Below, one piece after another: positions 12,501 through 23,917 of a stretch of DNA of 64,000 nucleotides. Positions within the stretch are counted from its first letter, which is position 1. Each line of letters opens with the position of its first letter. This DNA comes from Sorghum bicolor. Taxonomy: Eukaryota; Streptophyta; Magnoliopsida; Poales; Poaceae. The notes beneath the pieces were generated by a model, which saw nothing but the letters and a program-made list of their open reading frames with translations, ran no database searches and was not told the origin of the DNA. The stretch is taken from NCBI RefSeq assembly GCF_000003195.3, contig NC_012879.2, positions 60,795,671 to 60,859,670 on the forward strand. Reading direction: 5' to 3'. The position numbers and the translations under genes were made by a program.

Positions 12501-13416
12501 CCATTATTGATGGACCTGACTTGCAAAAATAAGAATTTCTATAGACGATCGTTTATGTGATCCATATCTAGAAAGAGGCCGGTTTAAAAAAACAGTTCAC
12601 ATATGCATTTTAGTTGCACTTCTTAGCCATGGGGCCCACAGTAATAGTGTATAAACGTCACCGAGAGACTAACTTAATACATCATCCACAAATGGGGAAA
12701 AAAAGGTAGTTATTAGCCAAAAATACAAATATTTGTGCTGAGTAACAAGCCTAGATTTTGTTCGGCATGCAAGTGGAAACCGCCGGCAAATTGAACTGGT
12801 CGGTTAGTCGGTGAGCATGTGTTATTTGTCTGCTTGTTTCCATTCTTATTTTTTAGAGAAAAATCTGCGTGTGTTTGTTGTTTCCAATGGCTGCTCCTGT
12901 GCTGCTTCTTGGGTCACACTGACCGGCAAACAATTTTTTTTTTGACGAGTCCGGCAAACATTGACGCTGAGTCGCGCATACATACACTGTCTGCAGTCTG
13001 CTGTGTGTGCTTTATCTAGTCGGCCAACCGCACATAAGAATATATGAGACCGGCAGGCACAACTTGAGTTATTATGCATCCATTAGACAGGCATGGTGTG
13101 TAAAGGCATATGGGCGCTGGCCTTTTTTTTTTCATCCATCAGCATATACGAGTAGAACTACTAGAGGTTGCTATGGTAGTGTAAAAAATCCAATATTAAT
13201 CCACCCCGGCCTTGCCCGTTTGTGTTGGGATGAGAATTGATCGAGAGAGACTGTCGCCGGCCGGGCAGGCGCGCGGGCACCGGCAGCGGCAGGATCTCTA
13301 GTTCTCTATCTCTGATGATCTCTCAGTCAATAACTGGGTCAATGGAGGACTAGCTTACTGATGCTTGTGTCCCTGGCCATATCATCTCTTACGTCATCGG
13401 TTTCTTCATGCATTGT
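9561..13416. other. RLCK leader and promoter side, then gene-poor sequence
   Basis: The first few hundred bases are the kinase 5' leader and promoter on the minus strand, with purine-rich tracts at 9600-9800. A Stowaway-like element follows at 10073-10434. From 10435 to 13416 there are only short unrelated frames. Two stretches near 12230-12330 and 12535-12600 resemble subterminal sequence of CACTA elements, but no ends are visible. No gene recognised. Confidence 0.45.
10073..10434. mobile_element. Stowaway-like MITE with an internal insert
   Basis: The left end after TA reads CTTCATCCATTCTAAACTAT and the right end before TA reads TAATTTGGAATGAAGTGAG, which are inverted copies of each other. 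The copy at 37498-37747 shows the same ends. The middle, about 10240-10350, does not fit the inverted-repeat pattern and looks like later inserted sequence. Confidence 0.65.
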
Positions 13417-13650
13417 GGCCTTGTTTAGTTGCAAAAAATTTTGCGAAATAGACACTATAGTAATTTCGTTTGTATTTGACAAATATATTATCTAATCATG
13501 AAATAAGTAGGCTCAAAAGATTTGTTTCGCAAATTACAGTCAAATTGTGCAATTAGTTATTTTTTAATTTATATTTAATGCTTCGTGCATGTGTCGTAAA
13601 ATTCGATGTAACGGAGAATCTGAAAAATTTTGCAAATTTTTTTGGAACTC
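13417..13650. mobile_element. MITE, GGCCTTGTTTAG family, right end degraded
   Basis: Starts with GGCCTTGTTTAGTTGC and contains the family core (about TTTCGTTTGTATTTGACAAA, then a block near CATGTGTCGTAAAATTCGAT). The right terminus stops near TTTGGAACT without the final AAACAAGGCC, so it is truncated. Confidence 0.75.
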
Positions 13651-13896
13651 ACATGTGTGACTTTTCACTCACGCACTCCGTCAGCTGCTGATGATGCTGA
13701 GCTTCCCAGCGCTACTACACGCTAGGATCTTTCCCATATACTCGTTGCAGACGGCCGACCAGTCATGCACCTGTGTTTTCTTTGTAGTTGAAATTCCATT
13801 GCACCCCAAAAACAAAGTACAACTATGAGTGAAGATTGTCCCATTCGAAATTTTCCAGTGCTTGAGTAACATTATGTCTGGGCGAATAAGCTAATA

Positions 13897-14157
13897 CTAT
13901 CTCCGTCTGAAAAGAATATAATTATGAGATCTGTGTCAGTCAATATAGCTTAAGTTTAACTAAGTTTACAGTAAATATAGAGTAAACATTTATATATGGA
14001 AATAATTTTATTATAAAAATTTATTCTATATAACTAATTTAAGGATACTTATTTATATATATTATTATCGTTAGTATTTTTTATATAAATTTAGTTAAAG
14101 TTTAAATAGTTTGACTTATTTAAAAACGAGAATTATATTTTTTTTAGACAGAGGGAG
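13897..14157. mobile_element. Stowaway MITE
   Basis: 261 bp flanked by TA on both sides. The left end CTATCTCCGTCTGAAAAGAA and the right end TTTTTTAGACAGAGGGAG are inverted copies, the usual CTCCCTCCGT-type terminus of Stowaway. AT-rich inside, no coding capacity. Confidence 0.8.
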
Positions 14158-14642
14158 TACCTTAAGACAAGAGCATGGCTCACCTTTTTTCAGTGAGGTT
14201 TCTCACTTGATGACCGATTGTCTGCATCTAAGAAAGTAGAGGCCTGGGTATGGGCGGATCTAGAGGTATTCCCCAGTATTCTTGAAAATACTTAACTATT
14301 TTGATATACTTTTATGTAGATATGTGTATATACTTATATATATGAATGTATAATGCTATAATCTATAGTATTTTTCCACATTTGAGCTTAAAACAGGTAA
14401 AAAAACTAGTATTTCAATTAGAAGTTTAGATTCTAGAAAGTAAATATTGATTTAAAGTTGCTGATTTACAGTGTTATTAGCCATATTTTAAACCTATAAA
14501 TTTGACCCTTTTTTTATAACATAGAAATGGGAATACCCAAGTTTCAAATCCTAGCTTCGCCACTGGGTGTGAAGCAAACTAGCATGAACAGTCGTGGCCA
14601 ACACTCGATTGCCAGTATAGAGAGCTGCATCCTACGAACTAA

Positions 14643-14975
14643 GGCCCTGTTTAGATTGAGGATGAAAATTTTTTAGATATCACATCGGATGTGTCGGAAG
14701 GATGTCGGGAAGGGTTTTTAAAACAAATTACATAGCTCGTCAGGAAACTGCAAGACAAATCTATTAAGTATAATTAATTTATCATTAGCACATGTGGGTT
14801 ACTGTAGCACTTAAGGCTAATCATGGAGTAACTAGGCTTAAAAATTTTGTCTCGTGATTTTTAACCAAACTGTGTAATTAGTTTATTTTTTTATCTATAT
14901 TTAATGTTTCATGTATGTGTCCAAAGATTCGATGGGATGGATGAAAATTTTTTGGGTGAATAACTAAACAGGGCC
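14643..14975. mobile_element. MITE, GGCCTTGTTTAG family, 3-bp TSD TAA
   Basis: 333 bp from GGCCCTGTTTAGATTGAGG to AATAACTAAACAGGGCC, flanked on both sides by TAA. Longer than most copies in the window and carrying extra sequence in its left half. Confidence 0.85.
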
Positions 14976-15175
14976 TAAGAGCCATAGCCATTCTCATACG
15001 CATCCAACACGACTATAGAGATAAGAGCATATGACCTAAGGACATATTTAACTTTACCTTATTTTTATAGACAACCCAGTATTGGTAAATATGTAGCAGT
15101 TCGCATAGTCACAAGATAATATTGATAAACTAATTAGACGATGTTTGGTTCATGGACCGTGGTACCTATATTTAA

Positions 15176-15380
15176 GGGTACTCACAATGTAGACTCTATT
15201 ATATAGTCTAAAGTTATTTATTACATCGAACAATGTGGACTTAGAGTCTAAAAAAGATTTAGAGTCTTATTTTTTCTATATCTTTTTCAATAAATATGCT
15301 GCCACATCAGCAAAATACCATAAATAATATGTAATTAATTGTTTTAGAATCTGTGATAGAGTCTTGCATTGTGAGTGCTC
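15176..15380. mobile_element. Tourist-like MITE with TAA target duplication
   Basis: 205 bp. The left end GGGTACTCACAATGTAGACT and the right end TCTTGCATTGTGAGTGCTC are inverted copies; TAA flanks both sides, as expected for the PIF/Harbinger group. Confidence 0.75.
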
Positions 15381-15799
15381 TAATCAAATTTTTTAAAAAG
15401 ATTGACTTCTCGAAGCAAGAGATGTGCAGTTATTTCTGGATTGAGAGAGTTTTTTATATGTGTGGACACAAAATTTAACTTCCGCTTGGATTCAGACAAA
15501 GAAGCAAGACCCTCAAGCTAGCAACGACTCCTGCCTGGGTCCTGTCTAGCTAGGTTAGCAACCAAGAATTGAATCCTGACGCGTCCTTTGAAAATGACCG
15601 CTATGCATGGTGAAGTAGCAAGTACTTGTGGTGTGCATGTAATGCACGCGTGGACGTACTACGCTGGAGAGCAGTTGTCATCGTCGTCCATATTGGTCCA
15701 TCTAGGAGAAAAACTAAGGTTGTCTCCAGAGTGGACACAGGTGTGCCGCATAAGTCTCATTTAACAACATGTGTAATCACCCAATCTGTAGGGGTTTTG

Positions 15800-16130
15800 A
15801 TTCGCTCTTCTTCCTCGTTGGACAGTTGATATGGAAAGAGTGGAACACAAGGATTTTCAATGGTGTCGCAACTCCGCCGACACAAATGGACTGAAAGATC
15901 CAGGAAGAGGTTGACAATTGGTGTCCTGTGTTGACAATTGGTGTCTTGCGCTAGCTTACGGCATTGCGGGTGCTCATGGCCTTCTCTTGAATGGCCGAAC
16001 CCCTTAGTCACTCAGTTTGTATCCATGTAATCACAACTTCTTGTTTCATCGGGCTATGTAGCTTCAATAACTTCGGATTACCGTGGCAACTTTGTGTTGT
16101 AACAAACTCTCTTCTTTTTAATAAAAAAAA
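15800..16130 (+). mobile_element. LINE 3'-end fragment
   Basis: The plus strand translates to LIWKEWNTRIFNGVATPPTQ, the characteristic tryptophan/arginine tail of plant LINE polyproteins, then after a stop KIQEEVDNW. A short low-complexity tail ending in an A run (16124-16131) follows. No reverse-transcriptase core is left, so this is a dead, 5'-truncated copy. Confidence 0.6.
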
Positions 16131-17789
16131 TGTGCTAAGGCACGATCGCGCGAAAAACAACAACATGTGTAATCTCTCTGTGTGGGGTGTCAAAGTGTGG
16201 GCATCTCGCCCGCCTTTGGTCACACCATGTAAAACTTGTTATCCCCTTAATGAAATGCGTGCAATGATGTGCATGTTTGTGAAAAAAGTGACCTCATTTA
16301 CCTCATCCTTTCTATTTTTCTCCATCTCCTCTTTCTCCTTGTATTCTATTTGTTTTTTCTCTTCCTCTCCATCCTCTCGAAGACGCGTTAACGCCCCTCC
16401 TCCCTCTCCCACTAGTGAATCCAAAAAATTTCCAGGCTTTTTACCATGAGCTTTAATAGCACTTGATAGAGTGCACAGCTATATCCAAATACAAATAATA
16501 GATGTACTAGCCAATGAATGTGGAGGCATAACACCATATAGAAGAAAATACACAAACGAGAATAACATTAAGGCATGATATTTTTTATTAACGAGGTTTT
16601 TGCGATGTGCCTATATCTTCGTGGCATGCATGCATACGAGCGCTCCTCATTATAAACAATAGGTACACCAACATCTAGGCACTCCTGGGGCTTGTCACCG
16701 TCCAAAGTAGCCACCAAGTGCTCACTTTGTTATAGCAAGGGATTATATCATTTTTATGGCCTATAGATATAGAGTTAGATAGTCCCTAGCTAATATGACT
16801 CAGATCGTAATATAATTAAAACATACGTATAAAATATTCAACAAGTGGTGGTATGCTTGGTGCTAGAGGCGGAGAGGTCGGAAGAGTTAGTGTGCTGATA
16901 AATCTTCGTTTAATTTGCCGGATCGGAGGAGGAAGAAAAGAAGGGCTTTCGTTCAAAAAAGTATCCGCATGCAGCTGGCTTTGCGCGGTATAGGTATATG
17001 GTGGATATGCAGAAGCAAATGTATTATTTATGCATCGATCATTGACCACAAGAAGTCAAGAACCCTTTCAAAAAAAAAAAAAAAATTGGACTACCACCAG
17101 TGTACGTAAGGGTAGTATACTAGCATCATTGTAGCTAGGCTATCCAATATATTCCACACCGACGACGACCATGCCATGCATGCCCCCAAGCCAAAAGCCA
17201 AACCGTGTGTGCTGGATATATCGGATCGGAGAGAAAGAGAGAGATGACATGCAATGCCAATGCATGCATATTCCGCCGATCCCATCATCCCATCTCGCAC
17301 GTTCTCACATACGATAGATATATCTACATAATACCAAATTAAAACAGCATGCAGTGGTTGGTCACCGGACGTACGGACTCAGCATATGCATCATGTATGT
17401 AAATGTACGTCAATGGCGGTCTCTACGCTGCGCTGCCTGCTGCTGCTGGAATAATCCGGGTATATATTTTCCGGACCACAGAGACTCACTTGGATGCCTT
17501 CCAATTCCAATATCCATGATGATAATCTAGTCTGTGAGCTTCGGTCGTCGGTAGCTTCAGTGTGAAAATACGACAGAGAAATAGGGGATATAGAGCTTTT
17601 AATTTAGTACTCGATCGGTATGGAGTTTATTACTTTTATTTGAGGGTACTGACTTGCCTATACGTACTAAACAAAGGAAGTGTGTGTGTTGGGTCCAGAG
17701 AACTAAAAGTATATGAGCACAGAATTATTTTCAAAATAAATTGAAAGGGTATAATAGTACTTTAGGTTAGCTACCCCTTATATCGTCTC

Positions 17790-18221
17790 TCCTTTCATCT
17801 CTCTGAGCGCAACTAGAGAAAGAGGCCGTACGATCTCTTGTCCAGCTTCTCCGCCTTCGCCTCGATCTCCACCTGGAGCACCCTGGAGATGTCGTCGGAG
17901 GCAGCCTGCTAGTGCTTGGTGTTCCCGGCGTGATGATGATGCCAACCAACGATCGAGGATCCTGAATCCCAGCATGGCAAAGATGGCAGGTCTTCTTATT
18001 GGCGTAGTCTCGGACATGATGCATGGTGACGTTGAGCGGCCGGGTAGTCGATCGCCGCCGATGCCAAATTAGCCGAGCCGAAAGTGGAAGAAGCATAGCG
18101 TTGGCGGGTGTGCTCCGGAATGAGAGCCCAGATCGAGGCGAGGGAGCAGACAACCAATGTTATGCTGTAGACGATCGACGCTCTTCCGGTCAAGTCTGTC
18201 GCTGAGCCAGCTGAAGAAGAG

Positions 18222-18320
<99 letters not shown>

Positions 18321-18515
18321 CTGAGAGCGTACCGCACAGTGTGACGCCGTTCACAGCGGCCGCGACGTTGGGTGGCAGCGTGGCCGTGTCCGGCTTGTAA
18401 GTTGGGGTCGATGATGTAGACGTGGTCGAGCTGCTAGCTAGCTAGATGCAGAAGAGAGGTCGACACGTTGGCGAAGAAGCCCATGCCCGCCAAAACGATG
18501 GAAGAGTACGTCCAT
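17790..18515 (-). pseudogene. Broken PHT1 phosphate transporter
   Basis: Minus-strand translation in shifting frames follows the order of a plant high-affinity phosphate transporter (PHT1, a 12-segment H+/Pi symporter of about 520 aa). Seen in order: GMGFFANVST (18452-18490), VYIIDPNL, TATLPPNVAAAVNGVTLCG, GTLSG, then a TA repeat of about 95 bases, LFFSWLSDRLDRKSV, TLCFFHF, YANKKT, and ISRVLQVEIEAKAEKLDKR. The family normally reads GTLSGQLFFGWLGD, so the repeat sits inside that loop. Frame changes, a stop (TAG before QAASDDIS) and loss of the whole C-terminal half show it is dead. It covers roughly the first half of the family protein with an internal deletion. Confidence 0.8.
18222..18317. 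repeat. (TA)n microsatellite inside the PHT1 pseudogene
   Basis: About 48 perfect TA units with no interruption, splitting the two halves of a conserved transporter loop. It gives rise to a spurious Tyr-Ile repeat frame. Confidence 0.95.
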
Positions 18516-18697
18516 CTTGTATGAGAAGGCCCGGCCCGCTCGTTCTGTTCCCAGGCCACCACGCGTTCTACTTCTAGACTAGAGGCAGCAGGCCGCCTGT
18601 CTCGACTACAAAATCCACCTAAACTGCAGTATTATTAATTTCAAGCCAATGGATATGTGGTTGCCTGGCCTGTGCAATTGTGCATCGTAGTATACGA

Positions 18698-18924
18698 GGC
18701 CTTGTTTAGTTACACCTAAATTTTTTTTAAAAAAAAAATCAACATTTTTGACACATGCAATCTTACAACACATATATATAGAGTATTAAATATATATATA
18801 AAATAACTATTTGTATAGTTTTTTATAATTTGCGAGACGAATCTTTTGAGCTCAAATAATTGTCAAATACAAACAAAATGCTACAGTACCCTAATCCAAA
18901 AATTTTTTTGAATCTAACAATGCC
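18698..18924. mobile_element. MITE, GGCCTTGTTTAG family
   Basis: Starts GGCCTTGTTTAGTTACACC and ends GAATCTAACAATGCC; flanks are CGA and TGA, so the target duplication is imperfect. The internal core motifs of the family are present (GACGAATCTTTTGAGC, CAAATACAAACAAAATGCTA). Confidence 0.7.
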
Positions 18925-19071
18925 TGAATATAATCTCCTCACTATACATGTACACGAGTCTAGTGATCTATATCTAATCTATAATTTTGAACTCCACTAG
19001 CTATATACTTCAATATGCAAGCTGTCCACCGCAGTAATTCACTATCTCCATACTTATTCCTCCTACTGGGC

Positions 19072-19290
19072 TGATGGTTTATCTTCTCTGTTGTATGAAA
19101 GTTTGGGATAGGTTGAAGGCCTAAAAGTTTGTAGGCATTCTCTGAGCATATCGTACATCTTTTATTTGTAGATGATAGTCTTCTATTCTTCTGAGCGAAT
19201 CAACAAGGGTCACTCCATTGCAGTCAAGAATGTTCTCAATATTTTTTAAGAGTGTACACAGTTGAGTCCAAGCAACTGTTTTTTGCTCGT
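19072..19290 (+). mobile_element. LINE reverse-transcriptase fragment
   Basis: Plus-strand translation in broken frames gives DGLSSLLYE, GLKVCRHSLS, HIVHLLFVDDSLLFF and AVKNVLNIF. The VDD motif is the [FY]xDD catalytic box of LINE reverse transcriptases and the surrounding order matches that family. Frames break several times and only about 70 residues remain. Confidence 0.7.
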
Positions 19291-19599
19291 GAGTGAAAAT
19301 TACTGTCCAAGCAACAGTTGAGTTGAGACGAGAGGCTGGAGGGTTCGAACCACCGGATGTTATTTGTCCACGTGGCAGTGGATTAAGGTGTCTATACACC
19401 GAGTCTCTCGGTGGATTAGGACAGATCAAATGTGACAATAAAAAACGAAGGGAGTATTTATCGGTAGAAATTACTGGCCTTACATTTAATCATAGAAAAT
19501 TCCACCGGTCATCTTAAATCTGTGTGCCGTACGTATCAAGAAACCATGCATACTGTAATCTACATTATTGTGGCCCTACACCGTCCAATCAGACGTTAA

Positions 19600-19843
19600 G
19601 GCCTTGTTTAGATCCAAAAACTTTTTAGATTTTGACACTGTAGCACTTTCGTTTTTATTTGACAAACATTGTCCAATCATAGAATAACTAGGCTTCAAAG
19701 ATTCGTCTCGTGATTTACAGGTAAATTGTGCAATTAGTTATCTTTTTTTATCAATATTTAATGCTCCATGCATATGCCGCAAGATTCGATGTGACGGAAA
19801 ATCTTATAAAGTTTTAGATTTTTGGGTGCATCCAAACAAGGCC
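19600..19843. mobile_element. MITE, GGCCTTGTTTAG family, 3-bp TSD TAA
   Basis: 244 bp from GGCCTTGTTTAGATCC to GCATCCAAACAAGGCC, flanked by TAA on both sides. Confidence 0.88.
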
Positions 19844-19952
19844 TAAGACGATCATTTTCAGGTGCTTCCTTCAAACACGATGGCTCTCATACCATGCATC
19901 CCACTAGCTCCCCCTCACCCTCCCGCGTCAATGTCATTAATAAACTAAATTA

Positions 19953-20194
19953 CTCTCTCTCCCTGAAAGCTGCAACTTATAGAGCTGTCCTAAGTCAAAC
20001 TTTTACAACTTTGACCAAATTGAAAAAAACGCTAAGATTTATAGTACCAAATTAATACTATTAAATTTATTATAGAATATATTTTCATAAGATACTTATT
20101 TTATGTCATAGATATTGATGCTCTTTTCTATAAAGTTAGTCAAAGTTTGACTGACACGGATTATAGGAGTTGAAGCTTTCAAGGACAGAGGGAG
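19953..20194. mobile_element. Stowaway MITE
   Basis: 242 bp flanked by TA. The left end CTCTCTCTCCCTGAAAGC and the right end GCTTTCAAGGACAGAGGGAG are inverted copies with small gaps. Confidence 0.78.
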
Positions 20195-20709
20195 TATTAC
20201 ATAGCAACACCTTTAGCTGGTATTTTCCAAATGACCCTCATGTATCCTTCATCGCAGTAATTACCTTGGACTTGGAGTCTGGCCTCTAGAATTCTTAAAA
20301 CACAAGATTAGAATAAAAAATATGTAGAATTGGAATTGCATGAAAATGCAAAAGAAAGTTTTCGTGAGATCCAACCTCATGCTAGTAATCAGAAAAAAAT
20401 TCACACGTGTTGTTAACGCTTTGTTAGGGATAAGCTAGGGTGGTAACCAGACATGTAGCTTTAGTTTCTCTAAGAAGCAACTTGACCTTTGAGCCACATC
20501 CATGCAATGAGTTTATGGCTGGTGTCTATACAAGGCAAAATTATGACCAGTATTGTCTTTGAAGACATGATATTTCAAAGAAAAAGGAATTAAATATTTT
20601 TGAAAGTACTTTCCATAGGTGAATATAATTATCGTGTATATATTTTACACCGTGAGTCTGTATATATAATATATACGACTCGTTATGCACCGATGTGTGT
20701 GTGAACAAT

Positions 20710-20912
20710 ACCAGTCTTAATGGTAAGTTTTATGACACAGTTACTAAGACACTGCTAGATATCTTTAGTGTCGTGTGACATGTTTCATCTAGATTGAAAA
20801 AGCATGTCAGTCTTTCTCTTCATAATTAATATGTCAACTCAACAAAATTTGCTGATGTGTCACAAACATTACATGAGAATAAAACACCTTTGAAGAACCC
20901 ATTGAAACTGGT
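20710..20912. mobile_element. MITE with ACCAGT termini
   Basis: 203 bp. The left end ACCAGTCTTAATGG pairs with the right end CCCATTGAAACTGGT. No clear target duplication was found. Internal sequence has no coding potential. Confidence 0.65.
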
Positions 20913-21813
20913 CTAGTAATGGTTCAAGTTAATGAAGCTTGACCGGCAAAAAGAAAAAAAAAACTGGACTAAATTAAGGTGGTATTATCGTGCGTGTCAT
21001 CATCATGGCACCGTAGAGCCATATATACAAGACTTGTATTATTGAGTGAAGACCAGCTCTTGCTTGGAATATCGTGAAAACGTTCTGTCTCCTTTGACTG
21101 GGATAACATTAACATCATGAATGAATTGAAGCAAGTAGCTAGGATGACGTGGTCATGCTCAACTTAATTTCTAGTGCTTGTTTTGGAGTAGCGTACGTGG
21201 TGGGGGTCAGAGGACGAAGGTGGAGATGAAATTTAATTAGTGGTCCGGTATAATTGATGTGGTCATGCTCAACTTAATTTCTAGTCTCTAAACTTTCAAA
21301 GGGCCGGCATATGCATGAGCATGATGATATATGCATGGGTCGATGGGTGGTGGTTCCAGTCAGCGCGAGTCAGATGAGACCGAGACGACCTGAAACAAGA
21401 AGCTGTTCGTTCTCTTCTTTCTCCAGCCCAAGGAAAAGAAGAAGAAGAAGAAGAAGATTCGCAGAACCTTGCTGCCTGCTGCAACGCCTCTGACGCCCGT
21501 ACGTGCACACGACTCACCCGCCAACCGCCATCTATATCCACTCAAAAAAAAAAAAAAAAAAACCCTCACCCGCCATTTACATTGCAAATGCAGATGCTCC
21601 CAACTTTTTTTTTATTAGCTCCATGTGTACTTGTTTAAAAAAAATTTCACTGCGCGCGCATGCATGCTTGTTTCTTGGATCCAGTATATTTTCTTGGATC
21701 AAACATATATAGTAAATATTTGATGAACTAGCTGCAAGATATAATATATATAACTAAATTATACGAGCTGACCACTAACCTAGCATGGGATGCCACTCAG
21801 GTTCCTTAACTCC

Positions 21814-22058
21814 GGACTTGTTTAGTTCCGAAAACTGAACAGTTTTCGAAACTGTAGCACTTTCGTTTTTATTTGACAAACATTATCCAATCATGGAGTA
21901 ACTAGGCTTAAAAGATTCATCTCGTGATTTACAGGTAAACTGTACAATTAGTTTTTATTTTTGTCTATATTTAATACTCCATGCATGTGGCGTAAAATTC
22001 GATGTGACGAAGAATCTTGAAAAGATTTTGATTTTTGAGAGTGAACTAAACAAGGCCT
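21814..22058. mobile_element. MITE, GGCCTTGTTTAG family, 3-bp TSD TCC
   Basis: 245 bp from GGACTTGTTTAGTTCCG to GTGAACTAAACAAGGCC, flanked by TCC on both sides. The left terminus has one change from the family. Confidence 0.88.
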
Positions 22059-23153
22059 CCCTTGATACATCTTCATGTCTGGCAGCTTGTCTTAGGGCTT
22101 CTCCAGTGGCTTTGATAAAAGCAACTCGCGCTCCTACGTGAAGACTGAATGAGATGACAGCGACCTGCGCGAACTTGTTGCCAGTGGAGACGACTGCGGA
22201 GACGGCCACGACCTCGCCAATGGAGACAGTCGTGACCTGCGCGTCTCCGGTGAAGCGAACAGAAGCGAAGAGGAAAAAAAAGAAGGGATGAGTCAGATAT
22301 GGGTCCCACACCATGTAGTATGAATTGACTCTTCAATGATTCGGTTTGGGATATACTCCATACGTGGCCCTTTCTTTATTTGTTCTTTATTCGATGAGCC
22401 GATTCACCATTGTGTATAGATGGCCATGGTAAGGTGACATCCCATTGTGGGTGCCCTTACGATGACACATGAGGTCTGACCTTAAACTTATCATAGGTAT
22501 GTCACCTACTCCTAACTTCCACTTATAGAGCACAACTTTGACCCTATGGCTTCAACTATTAAAGCAGACATCAGGATATTCGAGGTGAATGATGAAGAAG
22601 CGTAGGGATGGTTAACAACGATGCGGTGAGAGACTAATGTCTAGGGGAGCACGGAGATAGAGCGTCGTCCACACTACTTCAACAATACTTTTCAGCGGAT
22701 GAACAATATTTTTCTTTCGCAATATTTCATCATAAGCCAAAATTCATCGGAACAAACAGGAACGCTGCACGAAGCTTGTGAGGCCTGTTTGGATATGTAG
22801 GGAACTTACGACAAATTTGGCCACCAAAAAATAACATTTTAAAAAGACATGTATTATAATTTATAAGCCTTAACAAGCAGAGGCAAACCTAGACTTAGAG
22901 AATGTGTATTGAAACCTTGAAATGATAAAAAAGCTCGATTGCATAACCCTTTTGTTTTGGCATGTATATATATAGTTAATTGTATCCTTGAATACCATTG
23001 ATTAGTGAATGTAACAATGTCCTCAAATTAATAAACCCCCCCCCCCACACACACACAAGCTCCAATAACTGATAGTGCAATTTTGAGAGTTCATTCATGG
23101 AGACCTAGGTAGATGAAATGAAATTTTGAAACAATTTTAGAGCCCGCGATGTG
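22059..23153. other. Intergenic, no gene recognised
   Basis: The GC-richer part at 22080-22315 shows open frames on the minus strand without family features. The rest is AT-rich with short C and CA runs near 23040. Confidence 0.4.
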
Positions 23154-23161
23154 TTTTACTC

Positions 23162-23721
23162 ATAGTTCGGCTAGGCGGCGACTAGTCGCGACTAGGCGCT
23201 GGGCGAAGCCCGTCGCCTCGACTAGGTGGGTAGTCGCCCATCTCGGCGATAGGCGGAACTAAGGGGCGCGCGAGATGGGCGTGGAAGCGACGCGGAAGCG
23301 GATGCGGACGCACGCGCCCGCGGAAATTTGCCGCAGCGAGCCAGGGCGCGAAGGTTTCCGCGCGGAGGCGGACGCCGAGGGCATGCGCGCGCAGATGGAA
23401 TCAGGCGCGAGGTCTTCCCCGCCGGCGCACCCCTCCCCGTCCCATGGTCAATCCCCTTCCCCTCCTCCGCCAGCGGCTGCTCTCCCCTGCTCCTCTCCCC
23501 TCCCATGTTCTTCACCCCTCCCTCTCAGGCTGCTCCCCTGTCCCGTGTCCCCTCCCCTGCTCCCCGCCTCCTCTCTGATTGAGTGTCTGTGACTGCATGT
23601 CTCATTGATTGCCAAAACGCCTAGGAAAACGTCTAGGAGCGCCTAGGCGCGAGTACTCCCGACTAGGCGCTAGGCAATGGGTCAGCGCCTAGATTCCGCC
23701 TAGCGCCTAGCTAAACCTTGG
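23162..23721. mobile_element. GC-rich hAT-like non-autonomous element, 8-bp TSD
   Basis: 560 bp flanked by a perfect 8-bp repeat TTTTACTC (23154-23161 and 23722-23729), the duplication length of hAT transposons. The ends are inverted relatives (TTCGGCTAGGCG against CGCCTAGCTAAACC), and both sides are packed with TAGGCG/CGCCTA units that would fold into a long hairpin. The GC-rich middle (23270-23580) has open frames but no recognisable protein. Confidence 0.75.
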
Positions 23722-23917
23722 TTTTACTCAACATAGGATACACACATTAGCCTGTTCGATTGTCTATATGTGGACTGGTCATACTCTTCATGAATACAGT
23801 ATTGATCATACTCTCCTTGAATGCAGCAGCACATCATTTGGTTGGTTGTATGCTAGGCAAATTGGGCCTTCTATGTCTTCTAGGCAGGCAACCAAACACG
23901 CTAATAGAGAACATAGA

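Larger units (their letters stand above)
13651..17789. other. Repeat-rich intergenic stretch
   Basis: Contains the MITEs at 13897-14157, 14643-14975 and 15176-15380 and a LINE tail at 15800-16130, listed separately. Between 14245 and 14567 the paired motifs GGGCGGATCTAG and CTAGCTTCGCCACTG suggest another decayed inverted-repeat element. From 16140 to 17780 I see only short unrelated frames. Confidence 0.45.
18925..21813. other. Intergenic with MITEs and a LINE fragment
   Basis: Holds the LINE reverse-transcriptase fragment at 19072-19290 and MITEs at 19600-19843, 19953-20194 and 20710-20912, listed separately. The remaining sequence, including 20913-21813 with its two copies of a phrase near GTGGTCATGCTCAACTTAAT (about 21151 and 21260), has no gene that I recognise. 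Confidence 0.45.

Noticed and set aside
12230..12600. Possible CACTA element
   Set aside because: Short stretches resemble subterminal sequence, but no CACTA ends, no duplication and no transposase could be found.
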